From the NCBI GenBank assembly GCA_030748575.1, contig JASMLR010000010.1, forward strand, positions 1-64,000: 64,000 nt of DNA. The letters are read 5' to 3'. Position numbers and translations under genes: made by a program. The notes beneath the pieces are model-generated. The model worked only from the letters and a program-made list of their open reading frames with translations, made no database searches and was not told the origin of the DNA. Below, in pieces: positions 27,888 through 37,930 of the stretch. The first letter of the stretch is position 1. Each line of letters begins with the position of its first letter. The DNA is from Phycisphaerales bacterium. Its GTDB lineage: Bacteria > Planctomycetota > Phycisphaerae > Phycisphaerales > SM1A02.

Positions 27888-28619
27888 ATGTCCACCACAC
27901 CATCCATTCTTGTCGGCATTCCCGTCTACAACGAGGAAGCGACCGTCGCAGCCGTACTGGACGAGGTTCGGCACTATGCCCCGCGCATTCTGGTCGTCGA
28001 CGATGGGTCGACTGACGAAACGCCGCGGCTGCTTGCCTCGCAACCGGTCGATGTCGTTCGTCACCCCACCAATCGGGGCTATGGACGCGCGATGCAGGAG
28101 ATGTTGCAGCGAGCGGACCACGACGGCTTTGACTGGCTCATCACCATGGACTGCGACAAGCAGCACGAGCCGGCGGCGATTCCGGAGTTCGTGTCGTTGA
28201 TTGGGCGGGACGACAGCGACGTGATCTCAGGGAGCAGATACCTGTCCATGTCCGACGCGGACGATGTGCCGCCGCTGGAGCGGCGGTCGATCAACGTGGC
28301 GATGACTTCAATCCTCAACGACAAACTGGGGCTGTCCATCACCGATGCATTCTGCGGTTTCAAGGCCTATCGGTGCGCGGCCTGCCGCGATCTGACGCTT
28401 GATGTTGACGGCTACGACTTTCCGATGCAGTTCTGGGTCCAGGCCGTCCATCATGGGCTTCGCATCTCGGAGACGCCCGTTCGTTTGATCTACAACGACC
28501 CCAACCGTTCCTTCGGGGGGCCGCTGGATGATCCGGACAATCGCCGCGCGGTCTACGAGCGGACGCTGCGCCGAGAACTCATCAGATGCGGATCCAGGGA
28601 TGCGCTCTGCCGGGTGTAG
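27888..28619 (+). CDS. Glycosyltransferase family 2 (dolichol-phosphate mannosyltransferase-like)
   Basis: ILVGIPVYNEEATVAAVLDEVRHYAPRILVVDDGSTDETP; WLITMDCDKQHEP. Confidence 0.92.
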   Translation: MSTTPSILVGIPVYNEEATVAAVLDEVRHYAPRILVVDDGSTDETPRLLASQPVDVVRHPTNRGYGRAMQEMLQRADHDGFDWLITMDCDKQHEPAAIPEFVSLIGRDDSDVISGSRYLSMSDADDVPPLERRSINVAMTSILNDKLGLSITDAFCGFKAYRCAACRDLTLDVDGYDFPMQFWVQAVHHGLRISETPVRLIYNDPNRSFGGPLDDPDNRRAVYERTLRRELIRCGSRDALCRV

Positions 28620-29859
28620 GGTCGAGACGGCGGGGCTGTGGGCCGCAGCGGAGCCGAGTGTGGCCGGTGACGCGGCGGCTCGGGGGATGTTGGGCCTGCC
28701 CGAGGACCGCCCCCTCATCGTGACCGGGCACGCCCCGCACGTGCCCCACCCCGGTCTGCTTGCCAAGTACATCGCCGCGCGGTCGCTGGCGGATCGATGC
28801 GGCGGCGTGCTCGTCAATCTTGTGATCGACACCGGGACCGACCATCTGGCGCGGCTCGACGTGCCGGTACGCAGCAAGGGCGGGCTGCTTTCGGCTGCAT
28901 CGGTCGCGATGGCGGATGAGCGCGACGGTGTGGTGGCCACGCGGGCCGCTGCGGAGGTGCGGCCGCTGGCCGTTCCGGCCGCCGCCACGCCCGAAGTCCG
29001 CGATGCCCTCACCGATGTGTGGTCCGCATGGACGCAGGCGGAGGGTTCGACGGCAGCCGCGCAGGCAGGGGACATGATCGAGCGGCTGCTGTCGCCCCGC
29101 GTTGGCGCCTTCCGCAGCACGTACGCGTCAACCCTGCTTTCAACGCCTCGGGGCGCCCAACTGCTGGACGCCGCCCGGGCCGATCCTCAAGGGTGCGTGG
29201 ACGCGTACAACGCCGCAGCGCGGGCGTCCGGAGGCCGCGTTCGAGTGCTTGACCCACATGAGATGCCGTTCTGGGCTGTCAACGCCGCGGGAGTTCGCCG
29301 GCGGGCGAGCGACGCGGACCTCGGTGGAAGCGACACACTCATGCCGACGGCGCTGGTGACGACGGCCATTGTTCGCTGCAGCCTTGCCGACGTGTTTGTG
29401 CATGGAACGGGGGGGTGGGCCTATGACCGCGTCATGGAACCGTGGGTGCGGGACTGGCTGGGATGGAGCCCGGCCCCGGCGGTCATGGTGACGGCCACGC
29501 TGCCACTGGCGGGTGATCTGGCCGATGCTTCGCTTCGGGCGGCCCGGCAGGCACGGCACGATCCCGCCGGCTCGGCTGGCGTGTCGGAGATGAAGCGGTC
29601 CTGGCTGCGGAAGATCGAATCGCTGCCTCGGGGGGGTGGGGCCCGCCGCGAGGCATTCAGGCAGATGCACGATGCGCTCAAGGCTGCCTCGAATCCGTCG
29701 ATGGTGCGGGGCGCGTCGAGGGCGGCGGCGGCCGCCCGGCGGCGGGACTGGCCCTTCCTCTTCTACGCGTGCGAGGATCTCGACGCGATGGAAGCCGCCG
29801 TCAACGCAGCCGCAGACCCGCGTCGGTCCACCGCCGGCGGACCGTGTCCTCGTCGCTGA
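28600..29859 (+). CDS. Conserved-looking protein of unknown function
   Basis: Long ORF; PLIVTGHAPHVPHPGLLAKYIAARSLADRCGGVLVNLVIDTGTDH and LMPTALVTTAIVRCSLADVFVHGTGGWAYDRVMEPW blocks; start overlaps the upstream GT2 stop. Confidence 0.7.
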   Translation: MRSAGCRVETAGLWAAAEPSVAGDAAARGMLGLPEDRPLIVTGHAPHVPHPGLLAKYIAARSLADRCGGVLVNLVIDTGTDHLARLDVPVRSKGGLLSAASVAMADERDGVVATRAAAEVRPLAVPAAATPEVRDALTDVWSAWTQAEGSTAAAQAGDMIERLLSPRVGAFRSTYASTLLSTPRGAQLLDAARADPQGCVDAYNAAARASGGRVRVLDPHEMPFWAVNAAGVRRRASDADLGGSDTLMPTALVTTAIVRCSLADVFVHGTGGWAYDRVMEPWVRDWLGWSPAPAVMVTATLPLAGDLADASLRAARQARHDPAGSAGVSEMKRSWLRKIESLPRGGGARREAFRQMHDALKAASNPSMVRGASRAAAAARRRDWPFLFYACEDLDAMEAAVNAAADPRRSTAGGPCPRR

Positions 29860-31093
29860 CCTCGATGCGAATGCCGTCGACGGTGGTGGCGCGTTTCCAC
29901 TGCCCTTCGGGGGAAAACCGCACGGAACTGGGCAGGCCGTCCCGGCCGGACCAGATCCAGCAGAGGTCGTCGCGGTCGGATGCATCCCGGCGAATGGTCG
30001 CGCGGGGCGTCATGGTGCTGTCATCCCAGGTGTGCCACGCCGCCCGCGGCACCGCTGCGGGGGGGATGAGGTCCCGGACGAACCACCGGAGCGCCCGAGG
30101 GAGCCACGGCGATTCCGGATGCAGGGTCCACGTATCGCGGGTGCCATGGGCGTCGTCCTGTCTGATGACGAGCAACTGGCCGCGGGGGTGGGACACGGTG
30201 GGGGGCTCGCGAATGGCGATTTCTTCGCTTCCGGTTCGCTGCTTCCCCTGGGTCCGCGTGGTGGAGTCCACCCAGGACTCACGGGCCAGATCCCAACTGA
30301 CCCAGCACCGCTGGACTCGATCCACATACGTGTCGGCGTCTTCGGCGAATCGCAGGTGCGTGACGACGAGCAGTCCCTCTTCCTGCTCGGCGGTGCTGGC
30401 TGGCCCGGGCGTTGTGCGGACGGCCGCGCGGGGGGCGATGCTCGCAGTCAGGGTGCCATAGGCCACTTCACGGTCGGCCTTGCCGTTCGGGTCGTACACC
30501 CGCAGGATGTGGCTCCGGCCGTCCAGCGACCGGAGCGTCTGCGGATCGAGCCCGTCCAGGGCGGCCTGGCCGACGCGGAGGTCGGCTTCCAATTGGGGCC
30601 GCCCATCGACGCGGTCGATGAGGCGGGCGCTCGTAAGGGCTTGCTGTAGAAGTGGTTGCGTGGAATCGGCCGCCTCGGGGGTCGTGACCGCGCCGATGAG
30701 GAGGCAGTGGCCGAGGGCCTGCGGGGCCGCCAGCCAGCCAAGTCTGGCCTGCCGGCCGCTCGCCGCCGTGTGGGTCAACCACGTGACGGCAGCAGGCCGG
30801 TCTCCGAGCAGCACCGGTTCCACGACCGCCGTCGCGGACGTTTCCGGGGGCAGACGCGAGGCAAGTGCCGCCCTCAGGCAGGCTTCCGGGTCGGGCTCGT
30901 CCAGCTCGATCGACTCAATCTTGAGGCTCCAGGAGGGGGTCGATCCCCGCTCGCGGATGAGAAAGGCCGCGCCAGCGTCTCCCGGTCGCTGAACGAGCTC
31001 GCCCCTGGGCACCGACATGGTGACTCCAAGTTCGTCGCTGACCAGCAGCGTTCCGGGCGAGAGCAGCATCGTGAGCAGGAGGGGAACCAGCAT
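29801..31093 (-). CDS. Hypothetical secreted protein
   Basis: N-terminal signal MLVPLLLTMLLSPGTLLV; uninterrupted 430-aa ORF. Confidence 0.7.
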   Translation of the reverse strand: MLVPLLLTMLLSPGTLLVSDELGVTMSVPRGELVQRPGDAGAAFLIRERGSTPSWSLKIESIELDEPDPEACLRAALASRLPPETSATAVVEPVLLGDRPAAVTWLTHTAASGRQARLGWLAAPQALGHCLLIGAVTTPEAADSTQPLLQQALTSARLIDRVDGRPQLEADLRVGQAALDGLDPQTLRSLDGRSHILRVYDPNGKADREVAYGTLTASIAPRAAVRTTPGPASTAEQEEGLLVVTHLRFAEDADTYVDRVQRCWVSWDLARESWVDSTTRTQGKQRTGSEEIAIREPPTVSHPRGQLLVIRQDDAHGTRDTWTLHPESPWLPRALRWFVRDLIPPAAVPRAAWHTWDDSTMTPRATIRRDASDRDDLCWIWSGRDGLPSSVRFSPEGQWKRATTVDGIRIEVSDEDTVRRRWTDAGLRLR

Positions 31094-31148
31094 GTGTGGG
31101 ACTCTACTACGCGAGCGTCCGGAAGGTGGCTGAGGGGGTCTGGTGGCC

Positions 31149-31176
31149 TTGACATGCAGCCGGGGGACCCTATCAT
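31149..31176 (+). promoter_or_regulatory. Sigma70-type promoter for the ribosomal protein cluster
   Basis: TTGACA (31149-31154), 16-nt spacer, TATCAT (31171-31176), about 100 nt upstream of rpsJ. Confidence 0.75.
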
Positions 31177-31188
31177 CGTCGTTTCGCG

Positions 31189-31206
31189 CTCGGTCGGTGG
31201 ACCGAG
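31189..31206 (+). promoter_or_regulatory. Leader hairpin upstream of rpsJ
   Basis: CTCGGTC-GGTG-GACCGAG, 7-bp stem, tetraloop. Confidence 0.5.
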
Positions 31207-31275
31207 TTTGCGTGCTTTGTATCGCTGTTGATGGAGTTTCAGGTTCCCCGGCGCGGGTGCCAGAGTGATTGAACG

Positions 31276-31575
31276 ATGAAGATTCGTATCCGAATGGAAG
31301 CCTACGACCACCAGGCGCTCGATGCGTCTGCGAAGGAGATCGTCGATCACGCCAAGCGAACGGGCGCGCGGGTCAGTGGTCCGGTACCGCTGCCGACACG
31401 TCGCGAGGTCTACACCGTCAACCGTTCCACGTTTGTCAACAAGAAGAGCCGTGAGCAGTTCGAGATTCGTACGCACAAGCGAATCATCGACATCTCCGAG
31501 CCGAGCCCCAACACGATCGACGCGCTCAACCGTCTCGTCGTGCCGGCGGGCGTATTTGTGAAAATCAAGGCCTGA
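31276..31575 (+). CDS. rpsJ: 30S ribosomal protein S10
   Basis: [47 protein letters not shown]. Confidence 0.98.
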   Translation: MKIRIRMEAYDHQALDASAKEIVDHAKRTGARVSGPVPLPTRREVYTVNRSTFVNKKSREQFEIRTHKRIIDISEPSPNTIDALNRLVVPAGVFVKIKA

Positions 31576-31594
31576 GCAGGACGGAAGCAGAACG

Positions 31595-32266
31595 ATGACA
31601 CGGGCACTGATTGGAACAAAGGTGGGCATGACCAGATGGTTCATGGAGGACGGCACGAACGTCCCCGTGACCGTGCTGGAAGTCGGTCCCTGCGTCGTGA
31701 CTCAGGTGAAGACCACAGAAACCGACGGCTACGATGCGGTTCAACTCGGGCATGGCGACGTGAAGGCTCGTCGCAGCACGATGCCCGTCATCGGACACGA
31801 CCATCGCGCCGGGAGCGGGCCGCTTCGAACGCACCGCGAGATTCGCGGTGAGACGGATGCTGCACTTGGTGACACGCTCGACGTCTCCATCTTTGAAGAC
31901 GCGAAGTTCGTGGACGTGCTCGGGACGAGCAAAGGCAAGGGCTTCCAGGGCGGCATGAAGCGGCACAACTTCCGAGGCCTCGAGGCCTCGCACGGCGTGA
32001 AGCGTCGTCACCGGTCTCCCGGGTCCATCAATGGTCATGCGACCAACCTCGGAACCGGGCCGAAGATCAAAAAGGGCAAGCGGATGGCTGGCCACATGGG
32101 CCACGTCTCCGTCACCAGTCGATCGATGCCCGTCGTGTCGATCGATGCGGATCGAAATCTCATCATGGTGCAGGGCACCGTGCCCGGACCGGTCGGTGGA
32201 TCGGTTCTGGTGCGTGATGCTGTCCGCCTCAACAAACAGAAAGCGAAGGTTGCCAAGGCGGGCTGA
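31595..32266 (+). CDS. rplC: 50S ribosomal protein L3
   Basis: LIGTKVGMTRWFMEDGTNVPVTVLE; GKGFQGGMKRHNFRG. Confidence 0.97.
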   Translation: MTRALIGTKVGMTRWFMEDGTNVPVTVLEVGPCVVTQVKTTETDGYDAVQLGHGDVKARRSTMPVIGHDHRAGSGPLRTHREIRGETDAALGDTLDVSIFEDAKFVDVLGTSKGKGFQGGMKRHNFRGLEASHGVKRRHRSPGSINGHATNLGTGPKIKKGKRMAGHMGHVSVTSRSMPVVSIDADRNLIMVQGTVPGPVGGSVLVRDAVRLNKQKAKVAKAG

Positions 32267-32451
32267 AGCTCGCTGAAACGGCTCAGGCCGAACACGACAA
32301 CCCGAATCGGAACGCCGAGTCGCAGTTCTACCTCCCACCCCCGAAGGCCCGTCATCGGGAACCACGGGTGGGACCATCTGAAAGGATGGTTCGAAGCATG
32401 GCGAGGAGAGCCAGGCGCAAACGGTCCTCAGGACCACAGGTGTAGAGAACG
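32267..32451 (+). promoter_or_regulatory. 185-nt structured spacer upstream of rplD, candidate cis-regulatory RNA
   Basis: TCCCACCC...GGGTGGGA (32333-32373), ACCATC-TGAAAG-GATGGT (32373-32390), GGTCC-TCA-GGACC (32423-32435). Confidence 0.45.
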
Positions 32452-33102
32452 ATGATTGATCTTCCCGTACTCAACAAATCGGGCAAGCAGGTTGACACCC
32501 TTGCCATCGACGAAACCGCACTCGGAAACGAGGTGCGCCCCGACCTGCTGAAGCAGGCCTACGTCATGTATCACGCGAACCGTCGTCAGGGCTCCGCCCG
32601 GACGAAGAGTCGTGGCATGGTGGAAGGCTCGACTCGCAAGTTGTACCGCCAGAAGGGGACCGGCAACGCTCGCGTTGGCAATGCCCGCACGGTCGTTCGC
32701 AAGGGTGGTGGTGTGGCCTTCGCAAAGACCAAGACCACTGAGACCTTCCGCAAGAAGATGCCCAAGGCCATGCGGCGTCTGGCGAATCGAAATGCCCTGC
32801 TCGCGAAACTGGTTGACGGCGAGGTCAAGTGCATCGACGCCCTGGACTTCGACGTCCCTCGCACCAAGGACATGAAGAAGGTTCTTGCCTCGTGCGGTGT
32901 GGACCGCACGTGCCTCGTTGCCCTGGACGAGGAGAACCGCAACGCAGCCATGTCCGCCCGCAACCTCGCGGACGTGGACATCATCCGCATCGACCAGCTC
33001 AATGCGTTCGAAATGCTCAATCACCGGTACCTGCTCGTGGACCGCGCTTCACTCGAGGCGTGGCTCGCTGCGGATGCCTCTGCAGATCAGGAGGCCGCGT
33101 GA
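32452..33102 (+). CDS. rplD: 50S ribosomal protein L4
   Basis: YRQKGTGNARVGNARTVVRKGGGVAFAK; synteny. Confidence 0.95.
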   Translation: MIDLPVLNKSGKQVDTLAIDETALGNEVRPDLLKQAYVMYHANRRQGSARTKSRGMVEGSTRKLYRQKGTGNARVGNARTVVRKGGGVAFAKTKTTETFRKKMPKAMRRLANRNALLAKLVDGEVKCIDALDFDVPRTKDMKKVLASCGVDRTCLVALDEENRNAAMSARNLADVDIIRIDQLNAFEMLNHRYLLVDRASLEAWLAADASADQEAA

Positions 33103-33380
33103 TGCGAAACACAGACGTCATCCGTCGCCCGATCGTGACTGAAAAGTCAACATGGGAGGCCTCTGAGCACAATCGGTACGCCTTCGAGGTCGATCGTTCT
33201 GCCAGTAAGCCGGACGTTCGCACCGCGGTGCAGGAACTCTACGGCGTTCGCGTGCTGGAAGTCGCCATTCAGAACCGTAAGGGCCAGAGCCGACGCAACA
33301 AGTTCGGCTACTGGAAGACGAGCGACATCAAGCGGGCCATTGTGAAAATCCATCCGGAGGACCGCATCGAGCTCATCTGA
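33102..33380 (+). CDS. rplW: 50S ribosomal protein L23
   Basis: VIRRPIVTEKSTWEASEHNRYAFEVDRSASKPDVRTAVQELYGV. Confidence 0.95.
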   Translation: MRNTDVIRRPIVTEKSTWEASEHNRYAFEVDRSASKPDVRTAVQELYGVRVLEVAIQNRKGQSRRNKFGYWKTSDIKRAIVKIHPEDRIELI

Positions 33381-33399
33381 GGCTCGTCAGGACAGAACC

Positions 33400-34254
33400 A
33401 TGCCGATTCGAAAGTACAAGCCAACAACGCCTGGCCGACGCAATGCCTCGGTGAACACGCACGCTGAAGTGACCAAGCGTTCACCCGAGAAGTCCCTTCT
33501 GCGTCCCCTCTCCAAGAAGGGTGGCCGCAACAATCAGGGCAAGATCACCGTGCAGGGACGCGGCGGCGGTCACAAGCGACGGTACCGCGTGATCGACTTC
33601 AAGCGGACCAAGGACGACATGCCAGCGACGGTGGTCGGGATCGAGTACGACCCCAATCGCTCCTGCCATATCGCGCTTGTGGAGTATGAAGACGGCACTC
33701 GCCGCTACATCCTGGCGCCGGTCGGCATCAAGCCTGGCGACACGGTCCTCAGCAGCGGGTCGCAGATTGAGCCGAACGTCGGCTGCTGCATGCCGATCGA
33801 GTTCATCCCCACCGGTCTGACGCTCCACGCCGTGGAGTTTGAGCCGGGCAAGGGCGCCCGAATCTGCCGCTCAGCCGGTGTGGGCGCGAGGCTGACCAAT
33901 AAGGAAGGCCGCTGGGCGACGCTGGTGCTCCCCTCGGGCGAACTCCGACAGGTATCGATCAACTGCCGGGCGACCATCGGGCAGGTTGGGAACACCGACC
34001 ACCAGCTCGTCAAGCTCGGCAAGGCCGGTCGCAACCGGTGGCTTGGACGCCGCCCGAAGGTTCGCGGCGTGGCGATGAGTCACCATGACCATCCGCTCGG
34101 CGGTGGTGAGGGACGCAGCAAGGGCGGTCGTGAGCCGGCCAGCGCGTCTGGAACGAAGTCCAAGGGTGGACGCACAAGGCAGCGACGCAAGGCGTCCAAT
34201 GCCCGCATCCTGCGTCGCCGCAAGAGCCGTCGTTACGGCCAGTTGAAGCTCTGA
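33400..34254 (+). CDS. rplB: 50S ribosomal protein L2
   Basis: [57 protein letters not shown]. Confidence 0.98.
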   Translation: MPIRKYKPTTPGRRNASVNTHAEVTKRSPEKSLLRPLSKKGGRNNQGKITVQGRGGGHKRRYRVIDFKRTKDDMPATVVGIEYDPNRSCHIALVEYEDGTRRYILAPVGIKPGDTVLSSGSQIEPNVGCCMPIEFIPTGLTLHAVEFEPGKGARICRSAGVGARLTNKEGRWATLVLPSGELRQVSINCRATIGQVGNTDHQLVKLGKAGRNRWLGRRPKVRGVAMSHHDHPLGGGEGRSKGGREPASASGTKSKGGRTRQRRKASNARILRRRKSRRYGQLKL

Positions 34255-34267
34255 CGGAGATATAGAG

Positions 34268-34552
34268 ATGGGACGCTCACTCAAGAAGGGCCCGTTCGTA
34301 GACGAGAAGCTCTACAACAAGGTCATGGCGCAGTCTGAAGGCGGCGCCAAGCGGCCGATTCGCACATGGGCTCGCGCCTGCACGATTGTGCCGGAGTTTG
34401 TGGGACACACCTTCCAGGTGCACAACGGCCGATCGTTCAATGACGTCTTTGTGACTGAGGACATGGTCGGGCACAAGCTCGGCGAGTTCTCCATCACGCG
34501 GATGTTCCGTGGCCATACGAACAAGAAGGAGGGCCTGAAGTCCGGTCGGTGA
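34268..34552 (+). CDS. rpsS: 30S ribosomal protein S19
   Basis: [47 protein letters not shown]. Confidence 0.98.
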   Translation: MGRSLKKGPFVDEKLYNKVMAQSEGGAKRPIRTWARACTIVPEFVGHTFQVHNGRSFNDVFVTEDMVGHKLGEFSITRMFRGHTNKKEGLKSGR

Positions 34553-34576
34553 TCCGACTCGGCAAGGCATTCCACC

Positions 34577-34909
34577 ATGAAGCATCAAGCAAGCCACAGA
34601 TTCGCACGCATCGCGCCCCGCAAGGCGCGGCTTGTTGCGGATCTCATTCGTGGGCTCCGCGTCGACGACGCGATGAATGAGCTCGAATTCTCCAAGAAGC
34701 GGGCCGCCTGGTATCTGAAGGCGGTTCTCAAGAGCGCGATCGCCAACGCCGAGGAGCGGGACGCGGACGTCTCAAACCTGGTGGTCTGTGAGTCCCGCGT
34801 GGACGAGGGACCGACGATCAAGCGATTTCAACCGAAGGATCGTGGCCGGGCGCATCCAATCCGCAAGCGGACCAGCCATCTTCACATCGTGCTGGACGAG
34901 AGGAACTGA
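34577..34909 (+). CDS. rplV: 50S ribosomal protein L22
   Basis: ARIAPRKARLVADLIRGLRVDDAMNELEFSKKRAAWYLKAVLKSAIANAE. Confidence 0.97.
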   Translation: MKHQASHRFARIAPRKARLVADLIRGLRVDDAMNELEFSKKRAAWYLKAVLKSAIANAEERDADVSNLVVCESRVDEGPTIKRFQPKDRGRAHPIRKRTSHLHIVLDERN

Positions 34910-34912
34910 TCG

Positions 34913-35617
34913 ATGGGACAGAAGGTTCACCCATTCGGATTTCGTGTAGGCATCACTGAGGCGCACAAGTCGCGGTGGTATGCCCCGAAGGCGCTCTTTG
35001 CCGAACTGCTCGTGGAAGATCACAAGATCCGCGAGTTCGTCGACAAGCGGCTCAACAGGACGCCGCCATTCGCCGCCGTTTCGGACATCTATCTCGAACG
35101 CACCCGTGAAGAACTCACCGTCATCGTCAAGACGGCCCGGCCCGGTCTGGTGATCGGCCCGAAGGGCGTCGAGATCGAGAAGCTGACGAGCGATCTTCAG
35201 TTGATGACCGGCCGAAAGGTGTCGGTCAAGACGGTCGAGATCCGCAGCCCTGACACAGACGCGACGCTTGTCGCTGAAGCGATCGCTGAGCAGATGAAGA
35301 AGCGGTCCAACTTCCGCCGCCTGCTCAAGCAGCGGTGCGAGTCAGCGATGCAGGCCGGCGCCAAGGGTGTTCGTATTCAGGTCTCTGGCCGGCTCGGCGG
35401 CGCAGAGATGTCCCGCAAGTTCGTGACCCGTGAGGGGTCCATTCCGTTGTCGACGCTGCAGGCCAATGTCGACTACGCCAGCGTTACGAGTTTCACCACC
35501 TACGGCGCCATCGGCGTCAAGGTCTGGATCTACAAGGGCATGTTCACCGACGCCGAAGAGGATCAAACCGAATCCAAGGCTGCAGGTGCCCGTGCACGAG
35601 CGAGAGGTCGCCGCTGA
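34913..35617 (+). CDS. rpsC: 30S ribosomal protein S3
   Basis: MGQKVHPFGFRVGITEAHKSRWYA; KH motif VIGPKGVEIEKL. Confidence 0.98.
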   Translation: MGQKVHPFGFRVGITEAHKSRWYAPKALFAELLVEDHKIREFVDKRLNRTPPFAAVSDIYLERTREELTVIVKTARPGLVIGPKGVEIEKLTSDLQLMTGRKVSVKTVEIRSPDTDATLVAEAIAEQMKKRSNFRRLLKQRCESAMQAGAKGVRIQVSGRLGGAEMSRKFVTREGSIPLSTLQANVDYASVTSFTTYGAIGVKVWIYKGMFTDAEEDQTESKAAGARARARGRR

Positions 35618-35646
35618 GCCCTGCTCAGTAGTGAGGAGAACGTCCG

Positions 35647-36066
35647 ATGCCACGGATGCCCAAACGAGTCAAGTTCCGCAAGCAGATGCGCGGCAAGTTG
35701 CAGACCAAGGCTGGTCGCGGCAACTACGTCGCCTTCGGAGAGTATGGGCTTCAGGCCCTCGAGCCGCACTGGATCAGTGCCAGGCAGATCGAGGCCGGGC
35801 GTATTGCGGCCCAGCACTTCCTGCGGCGTGAAGGCAAGGTCACGATCCGAATCTTTCCCGACAAGCCCATCTCCAAGAAGCCGCTCGAAACGCGGATGGG
35901 GAAAGGCAAGGCGGATGTCGACTACTGGGCCGCGCGGGTTCGCGCCGGCACGGTGCTGTTCGAGATTTCGGGCGTTCCCGAGGATATGGCGAGGGCCGCA
36001 ATGGCCCGCGTCGCACGCAAGATGCCGATTCGTTGCCGCTTTGTCGGCAAGAGGCTTTCGGTCTGA
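35647..36066 (+). CDS. rplP: 50S ribosomal protein L16
   Basis: [54 protein letters not shown]. Confidence 0.98.
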   Translation: MPRMPKRVKFRKQMRGKLQTKAGRGNYVAFGEYGLQALEPHWISARQIEAGRIAAQHFLRREGKVTIRIFPDKPISKKPLETRMGKGKADVDYWAARVRAGTVLFEISGVPEDMARAAMARVARKMPIRCRFVGKRLSV

Positions 36067-36084
36067 CCTGGAGGCGATGAGAAG

Positions 36085-36291
36085 ATGACACCCAACGAAG
36101 TCAGAAAACTCGGGGACGATGAGATCGACATCGAGGTCGCAAGCCTCCGTCGTCGCCTCTTCGACCTTCGGTGCCAACTGGTTACCGAGAAGATTCAGCA
36201 CACATCGCAGTTCGGCGACGTCAAGCGTGACATCGCCCGCCTGCTGACCGAAAAACGTGCCCGGCAGATCGCCGCGGCCGGAGGCGAATGA
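36085..36291 (+). CDS. rpmC: 50S ribosomal protein L29
   Basis: LRRRLFDLRCQLVTEKIQHTSQFGDVKRDIARLLT; synteny. Confidence 0.95.
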   Translation: MTPNEVRKLGDDEIDIEVASLRRRLFDLRCQLVTEKIQHTSQFGDVKRDIARLLTEKRARQIAAAGGE

Positions 36292-36292
36292 C

Positions 36293-36577
36293 GTGAGCCA
36301 CCTCAAGGACATCAGTGTTTCCGACAACGCGTTGCGGCGTATCGGCGTCGTTTCGGCGGCAAAGCGTGACAAGACGTGCCGCGTCTCCATCGACTTCCTG
36401 TCGCGGCATCCCAAGTACGGCAAGTACACCCGCCAGCGAACGGTGTTGCACGTCCACGACGAGGACAACGCCGCCAAGGTCGGTGACCGCGTCGAGATTG
36501 CAGAGTGCCGCCCCATCTCCAAGACCAAGTCGTGGGTCCTGCTTCGAGTCGTCGAGCAGGCTCCCGCAGCCGAGTGA
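36293..36577 (+). CDS. rpsQ: 30S ribosomal protein S17
   Basis: GTG start; [66 protein letters not shown]. Confidence 0.95.
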   Translation: MSHLKDISVSDNALRRIGVVSAAKRDKTCRVSIDFLSRHPKYGKYTRQRTVLHVHDEDNAAKVGDRVEIAECRPISKTKSWVLLRVVEQAPAAE

Positions 36578-36602
36578 ACCTCCTGGAACAGGACACAGAA
36601 CG

Positions 36603-36986
36603 ATGATCCAAAAGGAATCCAGAGTCGAGGTCGCGGACAACAGCGGCGCCAAGATCGTGAGCGTGATTGGTGTGCTGGGTGGTACAACCGCTCGGGGCCG
36701 TCACTCTCGACGAACCGCCGGTGTGGGCGATCAAGTCGTCTGCTCGGTGAAGAAGTCGCTTCCGAACTCGGCCGTCAAGCAGGGCGACATTGTTCGCGCT
36801 GTCATCGTCCGGACGAAGTATCCGACCCGCCGCAAGGACGGGTCCTACGTGCGGTTCGATTCGAACGCGTGCGTGCTCATCAAGGAAGGCAACCCCGCCG
36901 GGACCCGAATCTTCGGTGCGGTTGCCCGTGAACTCCGCGAGAAGAACTTCATGAAGATCGTCTCGCTCGCTTCGGAGGTGATCTGA
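36603..36986 (+). CDS. rplN: 50S ribosomal protein L14
   Basis: [27 protein letters not shown]; internal start in ORF 36315..36986. Confidence 0.97.
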   Translation: MIQKESRVEVADNSGAKIVSVIGVLGGTTARGRHSRRTAGVGDQVVCSVKKSLPNSAVKQGDIVRAVIVRTKYPTRRKDGSYVRFDSNACVLIKEGNPAGTRIFGAVARELREKNFMKIVSLASEVI

Positions 36987-36988
36987 CC

Positions 36989-37324
36989 ATGGCCAGACAC
37001 GTACGCAAAGGTGACTCGGTCGTCGTCACGGCCGGCAATGATCGCGGCAAGGTCGGCGAGATTCTCCGGGTCATCCCCGACGAGAATCGGGTCGTGGTGC
37101 AGGGTGTGAACATTCGAGTTCGCCACCTCAAGCCGACCCAGCAGAACCCCAAGGGCGGCCTTCTCCGCAAAGAGATGCCGATCCATATCAGCAATGTCAG
37201 CCCGGTCGTCGAAGGCCGTGGCAGCCGCGTGCGGTTTGAGACGCGGGAAGACGGATCGAAGGTCCGAGTTGCGGTTCGCGGCGACAAGGAGCTTTCGGTG
37301 CTGCGAGGGCCCAGGCAGGGCTGA
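36989..37324 (+). CDS. rplX: 50S ribosomal protein L24
   Basis: KGDSVVVTAGNDRGKVGEILRVIPDENRVVVQGVNIRVRHLKPTQQNPKGG. Confidence 0.97.
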   Translation: MARHVRKGDSVVVTAGNDRGKVGEILRVIPDENRVVVQGVNIRVRHLKPTQQNPKGGLLRKEMPIHISNVSPVVEGRGSRVRFETREDGSKVRVAVRGDKELSVLRGPRQG

Positions 37325-37346
37325 GCCCCGCGAGGAGTGATTGAAG

Positions 37347-37928
37347 ATGGTTGCCGAAACAAAAACAGCACCGAGGCTCAGGCAGCAGTACGAGGACGTC
37401 GTCGTTCCGAAGCTGCGTGAAGAGTTCTCGCTGAAGAATCCGAATGAGATGCCTCGCTTGAGCAAGGTCCTCGTCAACAGCGGCGTGGGTCGCTTCCTCG
37501 AGAATCAGAAGCTCAAGCCGGAGATTCGTGACACGGTCATTGACACGCTCACGACCATCACGGGCCAGAAGCCCATCATGGTGATGGCCAAGCGGTCTGT
37601 CGCAAACTTCAAGGTTCGTGAAGGCGCACCTTCGGCGTTTGTCGTGACGCTTCGCAGTGACCGAATGTGGCACTTCGTCGATCGGCTCATGAATCTGGCA
37701 ATGCCCCGAATCAAGGACTTCCGGGGCGTGAAAGACACGGCGTTCGATCAGGCCGGCAATTACTCGCTGGGCCTCACCGAGCAGGCCGTGTGGCCTGAAA
37801 TCAACATGGCCCGCGTGAGTTTCACGCACGGCATGAACATCAACATCTGCTTTGAGCAGTCCAGCCCGGAGATGAGCCGCTTCATCCTCCGCGAGCTCGG
37901 AATGCCGTTCGCTCGGAAGGACGACTGA
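37347..37928 (+). CDS. rplE: 50S ribosomal protein L5
   Basis: [37 protein letters not shown]. Confidence 0.97.
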   Translation: MVAETKTAPRLRQQYEDVVVPKLREEFSLKNPNEMPRLSKVLVNSGVGRFLENQKLKPEIRDTVIDTLTTITGQKPIMVMAKRSVANFKVREGAPSAFVVTLRSDRMWHFVDRLMNLAMPRIKDFRGVKDTAFDQAGNYSLGLTEQAVWPEINMARVSFTHGMNINICFEQSSPEMSRFILRELGMPFARKDD

Positions 37929-37930
37929 AC

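Noticed and set aside
26969-27919. 316-aa minus ORF antisense to the HD-domain gene
   Set aside because: HD motif HDIGKTEE is on the plus strand; no domain in the antisense frame.
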